64,000 nucleotides of DNA from Saccharolobus shibatae B12 (GCF_019175345.1 NZ_CP077717.1:1526001-1590000), one strand, 5' to 3'. Counted from the stretch's first letter, positions 22,018 to 30,918 are shown. Translations and numbers: made by a program. The notes: generated by a model from the sequence alone, not told the origin.

Positions 22018-22966
22018 GATAGTGTTGTCGTTAGGGTATAAATTCTGGGATTAGTCTTCTCTCCCATAAGACTAGTGCCATGGAGTACTTTATCATGCTA
22101 GCAGTTGTTCTAATTTTCCTCGGTAATACAAAATTCCCGGCACTACCGATAAAGTTTTTAGTTTAGTGTTTAGTTAATTAAAAATATGAGGATAAACTCC
22201 TCAGGTTAGTTGAGATGTGTTTAGTTAATGCACTGGATTTGATGAAAATCTTTAAGCTACGTTAAAGTAGAACACTGCTAATCATGCTTATGCTCCTATT
22301 TACTGCCTTCGTTGCTCTCTTGAAAAGCCTATCCCTTAGTGAGGAATGAAGCCCCTCGTTAGGGTTAACCAGTGAGACTACCGTGTGATCCTTTAACCAG
22401 AAGTAAACTTTGTAATCATCACTCACCTACCATCATCCGGCAAGTAAATTTTAACCTCACTTAAAGTATTCTCATCCCTATCACCCACAGAGTAAATTAT
22501 GTATAACCCTAGCCTAGTGTACACATAACAAGTAAACACCCACTTGTAGAAAGCCCTAGTGTTTCTGTACAAGTACGTCCACATCTCATCAACAACCTTA
22601 GTAACAACTTTACCCTTAACAAACCCTTTATCCCACAAGTCCACTAGCTTCTCGTACTTCCCACCATAACGCTTAACCCAAGTAAAAACAGTACCCAAAG
22701 GCACATTAGGAACCCTAGAAATAGCCCTCATACCATTAGCATACATCCTCAAAGCCTCCTCCCTAACCCTCTTATGATAATGATGCCTAGAAGCATCACC
22801 CAAAAAACGCTTACCACACTACACAAAAACTTCTGCCTACCCAACCACACTTAACAACATGATGACTACCACAAGAAGGACAAGCTAAATCTTGCCTAAT
22901 TACAGGCTTCCTACCCATAAGTAATACTCATAATACAAGAATTTATACTCTAATGACGACACTATC
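22018..22966 (-). mobile_element. Defective IS1-family element interrupted by MITE-A
   Basis: Both ends carry an inverted repeat of about 28 bases starting GATAGTGT and containing AGGGTATAAATTCT. The transposase lies on the minus strand: a zinc-finger start at about 22920 (MGRKPVIRQDLACPSCGSHH), then an in-frame stop and frameshift, then the DASRHHYHKRVREEALRMYANG helix region and the catalytic-domain part WTYLYRNTRAFYKWVFTC (22423-22803). A second copy at 61286-62049 is 764 bp and has the same stop in the zinc finger. The extra 189 bases here are a MITE-A insertion at 22099-22280 plus target duplication. It cannot make a working transposase. Confidence 0.85.
22099..22280. repeat. MITE-A copy 2, inserted in the IS1 copy
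   Basis: The element runs from TAGCAGTTGTTCTA to a right end GTAGAACACTGCTA and is flanked on both sides by ATCATGC (22092-22098 and 22281-22287), a 7-base target duplication. The second IS1 copy shows the unoccupied site TCATCATGCTTATG at about 61360-61374. This proves that the unit moved as one piece. Confidence 0.9.
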
Positions 22967-23129
22967 TCTATTAACACGAATATAAAAAGTTTAATCGGAA
23001 AAAAATTATAAAGAATTTTTTATCAAATGTATTCATATTATAACATAGTTATTTATAGATTTCCGATCTATATTTATTGGAACAATTAGTTTTTATAATT
23101 TTGTTAGTCTTAATCTATAGGAGATACAA

Positions 23130-23531
23130 TTGATTTACATAACTGATGCTAAGGGAGATGGAAGACCTTGTCTTAAGGTATATGAAGGAAAGGTGATGAA
23201 ATGGTATTATTGCGAAAGTGAAGACTATTTGTTCTCTTCGTTTATAAATTTACTTAAATATGATAAAAATTTTAGAATTTATAACGTCTACGGAAAAAAG
23301 GTATATATTCCTAATGATCCAGAGGTGTTTAAGGTTAAGGAGGAATTGGAGGAGTTTGAGGGAATAATATACAATTTATCGCAATTACTTCCTTTAATTA
23401 AAATATCTAGAGAGATAAACGGAAATCGTAAAAAGGTAAAGGTAAAGCTGAAAAATAAAATGAATGCTGAAGAGGTATTAAAATTAGGAGTTAGAATCAT
23501 AAAGCCGGTAGAATTGCCTAGGTTATTTTAA
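23130..23531 (+). CDS. Hypothetical 133-aa protein
   Basis: I do not recognise this protein. It starts at TTG 23130 after a good Shine-Dalgarno-like AGGAG, and shows a globular N-terminal part (MIYITDAKGDGRPCLKVYEGKVMKWYYCES), then a helical stretch VKEELEEFEGIIYNLSQLLPL, a basic segment NGNRKKVKVKLKNK and a C-terminal VLKLGVRIIKPVELPRLF. There is no signal peptide or membrane segment. It lies alone, upstream on the other strand of the type III remnants (csm4) and csx1, in decayed surroundings, yet its frame is intact. A link to type III immunity is only positional. A TATA-like TTTTTATAATTTT lies about 40 bases upstream. Confidence 0.6.
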   Translation: MIYITDAKGDGRPCLKVYEGKVMKWYYCESEDYLFSSFINLLKYDKNFRIYNVYGKKVYIPNDPEVFKVKEELEEFEGIIYNLSQLLPLIKISREINGNRKKVKVKLKNKMNAEEVLKLGVRIIKPVELPRLF

Positions 23532-24462
23532 TCGTTGTATCCAATCAATTCCTAAAACGGATAATATTTGAATCTATTTTATATATATTTTACGGAATTC
23601 TTTAATTTTTATAGAGAGAACGATGACTAGCTTTTAATCTAGAATTGGTTTAAAATTTATTGACGATTTATCCAGAGCAGCTTAAGAACTGAGAAAATTA
23701 ACTAATGCGCAAAACATTCTGCATAACAAGGTCTAACATAGAAAAAGTTAAAGAGCTATGATAGTTATTTGCTAAGTCTAAAATTAATAGAAAATCCTAC
23801 AATTGTTAATTTACCTCACATCTAGCGATATTTATGATAGTTATATAGTTTTGAAGTGTTGTGTTTAGTCACGTTTATTAAGTACGAAAATTAACAGTAA
23901 TATTTTCTTAATCAGAACCGATTTTACGTGAGTAATACTTTTAATATAGAAATGTAATAAAACGTTGAGTCTTTCCATAAAAGTACGTAAAAATTTAGAG
24001 ATAAGAAGAGATTAAAACCGATTTTATGATAATCCCTAACCCAAATTTTCAATAAATTATGCAAAATTACTGTTAGAAGCTTTACGTAGATAATTCGATT
24101 TACTATATTTAAATAGTAAATATATAAATAAAGATAAATATTTAAAACAATACAAATTATAAATAAATTTTATAGATAGACAGTCATTTAACTACTTATC
24201 GTTGAGTGTTTGTTTGTATTACTTTACTTTTAATATTCCGGCAGTCCTTCTCCATTTTCTGTATAATGTAATTCTGGGCGATTCAAGTCTACTTTGCGAA
24301 TTCAATTTGTTTCTCTAAAACTAGATAAGAATAATTGATTCTAAATTTTCGGTAACACTAATAGGGGACGAGCTTGAGGTAATATCATGGAAGTCATAAC
24401 TATTGACGAAGTAACCCTCTACGACACTCGTAATTCTCTATTACTGATAATTCAATTTCATT
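23532..24462. other. Gene-free region with an IS fragment
   Basis: AT-rich, no gene visible. The segment 24276-24430 is the left end of the same IS as at 62984-63140 (terminal GGGCGATTCA, then the start of its small reading frame), truncated. The remainder shows no recognisable coding or repeat structure. Confidence 0.5.
24276..24430 (+). mobile_element. IS left-end fragment (MITE-B parent type), copy 1
   Basis: It begins GGGCGATTCAAG, the terminal sequence of the MITE-B family, and continues with sequence matching 62984-63140, including TAGATAAGAATAATTGATTC and the ATG region ATATCATGGAAGTCATAAC. Beyond about 24430 similarity stops. A decayed piece of the probable autonomous parent element. 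Confidence 0.6.
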
Positions 24463-24700
24463 TCATAGTTCTATTCTATCTTCTTTTACCTCTGTCCCCA
24501 CATCCTCAGAAAGGCTTCCATGTATTAATATATTTCCTAACTGAAGTATGCTACTTTCCTTAAGGTAATCCCTAATAATTTCATCATAATTCTTTATAAT
24601 TCTTGTCACAGTCACTATATACGCCACCTCCTCTGGAGTTAAAGTAAAAGGCTATGGGAAGTTCTCTTGCTAATGATATTGCTTTGTCTTAATAACCTAC
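24463..24700 (-). pseudogene. Decayed gene downstream of csm4 (possible type III component)
   Basis: On the minus strand a frame ending at 24463 reads LTPEEVAYIVTVTRIIKNYD then EIIRDYLKESSILQLGNILI then HGSLSEDVGTEVKEDRIEL. The preceding part (DKAISLARELPIAFYF) is in another frame, so at least one frameshift exists, and no start is visible. It lies in the same direction and just downstream of the broken csm4-like gene, so it may be a second subunit of the same lost type III operon. I cannot name the family. Confidence 0.45.
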
Positions 24701-24833
24701 TTTTTTTATATAAGTCAAAAATTTTCTCAAAATCTATAGAATATATTTAATTTAAGAAACTTCTAATTTCCTTTTCCTTTAGAGTTGAGGGAGTAGAATC
24801 ATTTTTATAGCTTATTGCTACTTTTTAGTTAAT

Positions 24834-25677
24834 TTATAAGAGTATGGGATCTATTATTACGATGTTATTTTCTTTTTCTAACAATAGTCTCTTTACGTTC
24901 TTCGCAAGAGAACCGATAGGGAGGAGTATCAGAGTATTAAACAATATTGGACTTATATCACCTCCTAATATCTGGACTTTATCTAGTCTTTCCGCTAAGA
25001 ACTCATGTTCCGTATAGGCCCTTCCGGTAACATATTTATACTGTCTTTTTTCTGGAAAGCTCAAATTATAGTCCTTAATTTCCTTAACTGTAAATCTACC
25101 ATATCCTAGATTTCTGTCCTTTCCGATACCGAGTTTCTCTAAAAGCCTTAAGGCCTTATCTAGCTTATCATTCCAATTAGTACTTAGAAATCCCATCTCG
25201 GGTTTAGGCATGAAGGAAGGAGTAGCGTATATATCGGCTGAATTTACAAGTCTGTCCATTCTATTCTTGTACTCAACTATTGTATCTCCGTATGATGAAA
25301 GGTAATTTGATTCCAACTTTATCTCTTTTCCATTAATCCCCTTAGCGTATTTTTCATTCCCTCTACATTCAAGTCTATAAGGCGGGTTCAACTTCTTCCA
25401 ATATACCAACATCTATATACTCTATTTTCTTGAGCTCTTTTTCCATATCCCTGCTATCGCATTGTATTGTTTTAAAGGGTATTTTTAGGTAAAGTTTATT
25501 ATTAACTATCGGGAACATAGATGAGAATTTTACCTCACTGTTTTTTATCTCGTCAAAAGATTCACCTAAGAGTGATAAAGCCTTAATGAACGCTCTGTAA
25601 AGAGTTATTGAATCTATATAGTTCTCCCTTTCTGCTATTTTGAAAGGAGATGTGAACCTAATGACAATGAGTTTCAT
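24834..25677 (-). pseudogene. csm4: csm4-like RAMP gene (type III), frameshifted
   Basis: Two frames make one gene. The first (25375-25677) gives MKLIVIRFTSPFKIAERENY then IDSITLYRAFIKALSLLGES, the usual N-terminus of Csm4 (Cas5-group RAMP). The second (24834-25412) continues with YRLECRGNEKYAKGINGKEI and carries the glycine-rich loop RNLGYGRF near its middle. The frames meet near 25380 (GAACCCGCCTTATAG), where one extra base would account for the break. Csm4 binds the crRNA handle in type III-A/D effectors and contacts Cas10. No cas10, csm2, csm3 or csm5 is seen nearby. Joined length would be about 280 aa, near the family norm, so the break may be recent or a sequencing error. Confidence 0.8.
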
Positions 25678-25852
25678 TAATTTATAGTTGTTAGGCTGTT
25701 TTATATTTCTTCATCAACTTTTTAGATATGTGCCATTTTCTTCTTCAAATTTAATGCCAAACCTTTTTATAAGTGATCATTATAAAGGGGTATCGCAATG
25801 AAGTACTTAGTGAGAGAAAAGAAATATTATCTTTTTATCCTAAATATTAATT

Positions 25853-26756
25853 ATGAAGGTAAACGTAAACGTCACGGATCTCGTAGAAGCTAACGTAACG
25901 TTAGAGCTAACTAGATTAACGTTACTAATAGGACCAAATTTAAACGGTAAGTCAATATTATTGAGGTGTATTTATAATTCTGTAAAAGGATTAAAATACA
26001 ATTTAAGCGTAAATTATCCACCTATAGGAGAATGTTCGATAGATAAGGATTTTAATTACGTAATATATATAGACCCCTATGTAATAACCTATTATATTTA
26101 TGATAAATATAGAGAATTCTTTGAAAGATATGAGGGTAATGAGAAGCTGACTGAATTATCAGAAATAGAGAAAGAAGTTTAGCGGTATTTCTAGATTACT
26201 TGAAATACGTTCATTATCTAGAGACGATGATTTATTCGAGGCTAAACAACAAGTTAACAATGTCATTCGGGAAATAACTGAAGAATTGAAAGAAGCAAAG
26301 CATGAGGAAGAAGCTAAGTATCTAGTACCGTTATGGATTTCCTTAACTAAAAACGGCTTAGAATGGAGAGACATTTTTGGAAATGAAGGTACTAAAATCA
26401 CTGAGCTTCCTCCCTCTTTTTATCCCTCTTTTGTTTTAACTGCTACAATGTATTCTTATGCCTTAAGTAAAAAAAGGGAAAATGTTTTGCTCTTACTTGA
26501 TGAACCTGAAGCCTTTACATATCCCAGTTTCGCTTATACATTAGGGAGAATAATTAGACACTTAACGGAAAACTCAGAATATTTACACGTAATTGCCATA
26601 ACCCATAGTTGGGACTTTTATAGAGGACTCTTATACCGTAATTCCTCAAATGTTAAGGTATATGTGATAAACAGAGATGGAAAGAAGCTAGAGATCGGCC
26701 CTAGAGAAGACAGTTGGTATATCCCAGGTTTCAGTGTTTCTGCGGTGTTAGGATAA
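25853..26756 (+). pseudogene. AAA-type ATPase gene with one frameshift
   Basis: The first part (25853-26182) begins with a short beta region and Walker A GPNLNGKS at residues 27-34. After a single frameshift near 26180 (at AAAGAAGTTT) the gene continues as FSGISRLLEIRSLSRDDD and so on to 26756, with Walker B LLLLDEPEA and the His switch AITHSWD. Together about 300 aa, in the style of stand-alone ABC-like AAA ATPases (AAA_15/AAA_21) common in defence islands. The second gene begins one base after its stop. It lies opposite to csm4 with a shared promoter region. The function is not known; the frameshift suggests inactivity unless it is an error. Confidence 0.7.
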
Positions 26757-26757
26757 T

Positions 26758-27466
26758 ATGGTTCGTGTTTATATTGATTTAATTGGATTATATTACTGTA
26801 TTGAAAAATGTAAGAACATTGAAGTTGCTGGAAATTTACGCGTGGGACGATGTTCTTATACTTCTCAGTGAACTCTCTAATTTAATAGTTGAAATCTTAC
26901 CATCGATTTCTGTCTCTGGAGGAATATTTATATTTAAGAAAAAGTATCCCATAGCTTCACGTACTCATTTGCTAAAGAACAGGAGGGGATCGCTAAGAAA
27001 GAACTAAACGGAAAAGAAGGCAGGGTATCAAGTAATATATTCGAGAAGTATACTGAAGATGAGAAAAAACTATGTGATGGCTTAGATAAGAGATCTTTAA
27101 GCTGGAGTGAGGCTGTTAAATTTCTGGAATACGTCAAGAAATTAATTGAAAGTAATGTACCGAGTGGGTATTTATATAAAGTTTACAACATAGGGCAAAT
27201 GATAGAGGATTGTGAAATCCCTAAAGCTTTAGTCACTTACGCCTATTTAAACGCTAGGAATGAGAGAGTGTCTAAAGAAGTTAAAGTCACACCGTCAAAG
27301 ACCGGAAGAGTACTAATAATAGTGTTAGAGAGTGTCTAAAGAAGTTAAAGAGAAAACTGATTTAGTAGATTATCCAGGAGAAGAGGAGAGAGAAATAATA
27401 ATAACAACGAGGTTATTGAAATTTAGAAACGTGGTTAATATGTACACCTTACTAAAGAGAACCTAA
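26758..27466 (+). pseudogene. Decayed partner gene of the AAA ATPase
   Basis: ATG 26758 opens with MVRVYIDLIGLYYCIEKCKN, then the frame shifts several times: DDVLILLSELSNLIVEIL, then YSFAKEQEGIAKKELNGKEG to ALVTYAYLNARNERVSKEVK (to about 27289), and a last part EEEREIIITTRLLKF ending at 27466. A direct repeat of AGAGAGTGTCTAAAGAAGTT (near 27266 and 27328, 62 bases apart) explains one of the shifts. Codon use in the middle part looks like a true gene of about 220 aa. The start (VYIDLIGLYY) faintly recalls NYN/PIN nucleases, but I would not name it. Operon context: directly follows the ATPase gene. Confidence 0.5.
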
Positions 27467-27505
27467 AAACTGCAAAAATATCAACATACCAATAATTTAC
27501 TTTTT

Positions 27506-27898
27506 TTACATACTTTTTATCAAATCCTTTAACGAAATAGCATTAGCCTTTCTTATCAACTCTTTATCGTTAGACACTAGGATAAGCCCTAAAGATTCAG
27601 CTACATACGCATAAGATGCGTCATAGTAAGTTAAACCCCTTTCTATGGCAATTCTCATTACCCCCTCAAGAGGCGGATCCTCTACTACGTTAAATTTTCG
27701 CATTAATTTATAGAAAAGTCTCGAAAGGGTTATGGGGTCTTTAACCTTTTTATGTATATAATACTCCTTCCATATGACGTTGCCTACCTCATAAAAAGTT
27801 AGGGTAAGTATATGAATTTTCTTAACATCTACCTTATCCACGTAATCTAAAAGCGAATATAAAGCTGAGGCATCGAGCAAGAATTCCTTATCTTTCAT
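27506..27898 (-). CDS. vapC: VapC toxin, PIN-domain ribonuclease
   Basis: A PIN-domain toxin of 130 aa that cleaves RNA when released from its antitoxin. The four acidic residues of the active site are present: D9 (LLDASAL), E37 (FYEVGN), D93 (YYDASYAY) and D111 (SNDKEL). Its ATG overlaps the end of vapB by 11 bases, the standard antitoxin-toxin arrangement. All motifs are intact and codon use is ordinary. Such pairs are frequent in Sulfolobales and often lie near CRISPR loci, where they may stabilise the region. Confidence 0.92.
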   Translation of the reverse strand: MKDKEFLLDASALYSLLDYVDKVDVKKIHILTLTFYEVGNVIWKEYYIHKKVKDPITLSRLFYKLMRKFNVVEDPPLEGVMRIAIERGLTYYDASYAYVAESLGLILVSNDKELIRKANAISLKDLIKSM

Positions 27899-28112
27899 CT
27901 CTACTCTCCCTAACAGTCCTCACCCAATCATCTTCACTTACATCCCTCATTAGTTCCTTAATTTTCTTAGCCGTATCCTTAAGTTCTTCCTTCTCCTTCT
28001 CCTTTATGGCTTCCTCTAAAGCCTTTTCTACAACTTCCCTAATGTTAATTCCCAATTCCTCTGCCTTCTTCTTTAGCTCTTTCTTCACTCTTACGCTTAT
28101 TACGTCTGACAT
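27888..28112 (-). CDS. vapB: VapB antitoxin (CopG-like N-terminus)
   Basis: 74-aa antitoxin. The N-terminal MSDVISVRVKKELKKKAEEL has the ribbon-helix-helix look of CopG-type DNA-binding antitoxins, followed by a charged helix (EKALEEAIKEKEKEELKDT) that would wrap the toxin. It probably represses its own promoter: just upstream (28112-28142) the DNA has repeated GTATA/TATAC half-sites overlapping the TATA region. It overlaps vapC by 11 bases. Confidence 0.9.
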   Translation of the reverse strand: MSDVISVRVKKELKKKAEELGINIREVVEKALEEAIKEKEKEELKDTAKKIKELMRDVSEDDWVRTVRESRDER

Positions 28113-28142
28113 ATATATGTATACGAGATATACGTATATAAA
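28112..28142 (-). promoter_or_regulatory. Promoter and probable operator of vapBC
   Basis: The sequence before vapB holds interleaved GTATAC, GATATAC and GTATAT half-sites on the plus strand, and its right end reads TTTTATATA on the minus strand, a TATA box about 25 bases from the ATG. Such an overlap is the usual design for autorepression by a RHH antitoxin. Inference from pattern only. Confidence 0.45.
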
Positions 28143-29131
28143 ATTTTCGTATATTCATGCTTTGTTAGGTTACTCCAATTTTTTCCTCAGAGATAACATA
28201 TGACTAACTTTTACAGTCTGGAGAATAATTTCATTCATCTGAAATATTTATATTTATTGTCACCTCCTTGCCCAACAAAAATACTTGAGAGTGTAGAGAA
28301 TGTTATAGATCAAGAAGAAGGTTGTGAACCAACGGGCTATCGTAAACTTATTAGAATTTCAAGGGAAGTGGAAGCCCATTGAGGAGAGGCTATGCTTTAA
28401 ACTCCTAAAGCCTTGTTCTGCATAATCCCTTTTCCCAAATGTGACCCTCTTATGCTCCACATTAAACCAGCTAAAAGCATTAAGGCAGTTACTCTACTTT
28501 TCCTCGGTAATATGAAGTTCACGATACTATCGCTAAAGTTTAGAATTTATCCTAATTAGCCTAACTTAAGACCTAAGGAAAAACATAGTGTCGTTATTAA
28601 GTTATAAATTTATACTTCAACGTAAAAAGGTGTCTCTGAGAATCTGAGCTAGACTATACTTTCTATAGAGAATTCCCCTTTTTAATAAAATTTATAGCTT
28701 AGTGCTAACACTATCAAAATTCTCACTATATCGTTTTAATGAAATACACTGAACGAATCAAAAAACAAGCTATAAATATAAGTTTTTAAAAGTAATCAAT
28801 TATTCTTTAGAATTAGTCTTTTGAAAGAGAAAATTAATCCTCAATTTATCTAATTTACGATATAATTATCACATTCTATACTCACTCAATCATTTGTTTA
28901 TTAAAGTTAGCAGTTGTTCTACTTTTACGTGGCTAAACATCTTTATCGACTTGAGGTTTTTCTTAAACTGATTTCAATAAACCTAGGGAATTTCTCCATG
29001 CTTTTTCACTCAGTTAGATACTAACCGAAAAACTCTCTTGGCAATACTGGGGATTATGCATTACCGAGGAAAATTAGAACAACTGCTATAAAGTGTAACT
29101 ATTACAAAATAAAACATTTATACCCAGTAAA
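28143..29131. other. Gene-poor region with MITE-A pieces
   Basis: No credible gene; the frame at 28200-28382 has no family features. A partial MITE-A left end lies at 28487-28553 (CTACTTTTCCTCGGTAATA) and a full MITE-A at 28908-29088. The stretch 28590-28620 (AGTGTCGTTATTAAGTTATA) resembles 63715-63745 and, more loosely, the IS1 ends. Confidence 0.5.
28908..29088. repeat. MITE-A copy 3
   Basis: 181 bases from TAGCAGTTGTTCTACTTTTA to TTAGAACAACTGCTA. The flanks are TAAAGT on the left (28902-28907) and TAAAGT on the right (29089-29094), a 6-base target duplication. The interior is diverged from the other copies but keeps TTACCGAGGAAAATTAG. Confidence 0.8.
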
Positions 29132-29449
29132 CTAAGGATCGTCTATCTTATCTTGCTTATAATCTAAAACCAGATTTAACTTCTTTGCTATTTCCTCTCC
29201 TAATAAATTCTCATCTAATCCTTCAAACGAGTAACAAATCACCTTAATTACCCTATTCATTATTCTTAGTTCTACTAATTTAGCTCTGGTATGTATAATT
29301 TCCCCAGTTATTGATTCAAACGGGATTCCTTGAAACTCCTCACCTCTAATTTCCTTAAATGTTTCAAAACTAAGTGTGCATTCACCTTCAAATCCCGTAT
29401 CTATCAGAAATCTTATTCTAACCCCGCTAACTTCACCTTCAATTTCCAC
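29132..29449 (-). CDS. Small retropepsin-like aspartic protease (clan AA) coupled to CARF gene
   Basis: 105-aa protein with the retropepsin active-site motif FLIDTGFEG (D17-T18-G19) and, near the C-terminus, the matching hydrophobic-hydrophobic-Gly element NLLGEEIAKKLNL (LLG 82-84), as in the small archaeal clan AA proteases, which work as homodimers. Its GTG start is the base right after the TAA stop of the CARF gene, with no gap, so it is surely translated from the same mRNA. No signal peptide is seen, hence cytoplasmic. The family is known; a link to CRISPR signalling is my inference from the gene order. An untested idea is that the CARF protein controls it after cyclic oligoadenylate binding. 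Confidence 0.75.
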   Translation of the reverse strand: MEIEGEVSGVRIRFLIDTGFEGECTLSFETFKEIRGEEFQGIPFESITGEIIHTRAKLVELRIMNRVIKVICYSFEGLDENLLGEEIAKKLNLVLDYKQDKIDDP

Positions 29450-30406
29450 TTATCTCACCTTTATGCTACCTATAGGCTCTATCCTATACTTTTTACCCTC
29501 TAATTTTCTTAGTTCCTTGTCCAACTCTTCTCCGTTAGCTACTACTATCTCTTTTCCATCTTCTGTAACTATTTTATATCCCTTGCTGATATCTGTCTCC
29601 TTGTAGAAATTATCTATAAATTTCCTACTCCAATCTCTCAATCTAATGGCTCCCTCTTTTCTCTCAATTATCGCTAGCTCTTCAAGACGGCGCATAATAT
29701 CTGAGGAGAATATCTTTTCTGCACGACTTAATGGAACTACGTAACCTTCCTCCTTTAATCTCTTTATAATTTTAACGTAATTAGGTTTTATAGATATGGG
29801 AGGCGATGGCAAAATTATAATGTCATTGAAGCTTTCGTGCAAATAGTATAGAGTTGATTCTAGCATGAGACCTGCAATTGAAATAAATATTGTTTCACTT
29901 TTAAATCCCGAAGTGGTATTAATGAATATCTCATATCCATTATTTTTCCAGTCTATGAGTTTTGTTATAACTTTATCGAATAGGTCAACAGTCCCCTCAT
30001 AAAAATTTGATTCAGAATTTATTTTAGTTACTTCTGCTAATACAACGTCCTTATAACCTAATTCATTTAAATAATATCTAATTGCCTCTCCTGCAAGTTC
30101 AGAGTTAGGCGAATTAGTGTAGTAAAGGAAAATTTTAGTATCCTCTAGTGTATGATTAAACTTTCTGAAAGCCTTTAAAAGGGCTGATAATTCAGCTGAA
30201 GCCTTCTCCCCGTTCTCTCTAATATAATTCTTAAGATATTCTAGAAGTTCATTACGGTATTCTATAATCATTCTTTGCTTTTTATCATCCAAAGATAGAC
30301 TATCCCAATTTTCTAAACCTAGGCTACTAAGTCTATCTTTAATTTTAGGATCTTTAGATGAGTTTCTTAATACGGAAGTACCCACAGCACTTAAATGCAC
30401 TTTCAT
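29450..30406 (-). CDS. CARF plus winged-helix protein (APE2256/Sso1393-like)
   Basis: 318 aa. The N-terminal CARF domain begins MKVHLSAVGTSVLRNS (S11) and has its second motif FINTTSGFKSE at 161-171, typical of the Cas_APE2256 family of CRISPR-associated proteins; Sso1393, a known ring nuclease, is in my view the nearest relative. Residues about 210-265 (VKIIKRLKEEGYVVPLSRAE, then MRRLEELAIIERKEGAIRLR) look like a winged helix, and the C-terminal 50 residues form a charged beta-rich tail. It may sense or degrade cyclic tetra-adenylate, or be a regulator. A TATA box lies at 30431-30448. Directly followed by the aspartic protease gene. Confidence 0.8.
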   Translation of the reverse strand: MKVHLSAVGTSVLRNSSKDPKIKDRLSSLGLENWDSLSLDDKKQRMIIEYRNELLEYLKNYIRENGEKASAELSALLKAFRKFNHTLEDTKIFLYYTNSPNSELAGEAIRYYLNELGYKDVVLAEVTKINSESNFYEGTVDLFDKVITKLIDWKNNGYEIFINTTSGFKSETIFISIAGLMLESTLYYLHESFNDIIILPSPPISIKPNYVKIIKRLKEEGYVVPLSRAEKIFSSDIMRRLEELAIIERKEGAIRLRDWSRKFIDNFYKETDISKGYKIVTEDGKEIVVANGEELDKELRKLEGKKYRIEPIGSIKVR

Positions 30407-30430
30407 ATGTACTAGTAACCCTATGCTAAG

Positions 30431-30448
30431 ATTTATACTTTTTTATAC
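30431..30448 (-). promoter_or_regulatory. TATA box of the CARF-protease operon
   Basis: The minus strand reads GTATAAAAAAGTATAAAT ending about 25 bases before the ATG at 30406. Two overlapping TATA-like hexamers are present. The protease gene has no promoter of its own because it abuts the CARF gene. Confidence 0.55.
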
Positions 30449-30488
30449 GTGTTTCGAAGGATGTAGTCTTTTCCATAATCATTACGAC

Positions 30489-30650
30489 GGGTGATTCACG
30501 GCTCCATTGTGAATTGTAATTTATGAATAATATAAGTATAAAAGTGTTAACATGATTAAGCACGTATCCCCTTTATTAACCATTATTACCAAATTAAATT
30601 CGTTATAGTTTTTGAAATATAGTGAATTTGTAATGGAAACCTGAATGTCC
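30489..30650. repeat. MITE-B copy with 9-base target duplication
   Basis: 162 bases starting GGGTGATTCACGGCTCCATT and ending AACCTGAATGTCC, imperfect inverted repeats of about 27 bases. CATTACGAC flanks it on both sides (30480-30488 and 30651-30659), a clean 9-base duplication. No coding capacity. Its ends match the IS fragments at 24276 and 62984, which are probably from the mobilising element. Confidence 0.85.
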
Positions 30651-30918
30651 CATTACGACAAGCCTATAACTTTTTCCAATATAAATGCTTTTTAGGTTAC
30701 TTCAATTTTTATAATGTTAAACTTACTTTTAATCTAACGTTTTAAGAAAATTCGACGGACTTATAAAAATTAGGAATTACATAAAATAGTAGCTTGTTAA
30801 CAATATTTTCGCTACAACATACAGTATAAAGCTAATTTTATGAAAATTATCAGTAATTATAACATTTAATAAGAATATCCACAGCATCAGGCATATAGGT
30901 ATAAAATTATTAATTAAC

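Noticed and set aside
28200-28382. 60-aa frame after vapB
   Set aside because: No ribosome-binding site or family features; lies in decayed mobile DNA.
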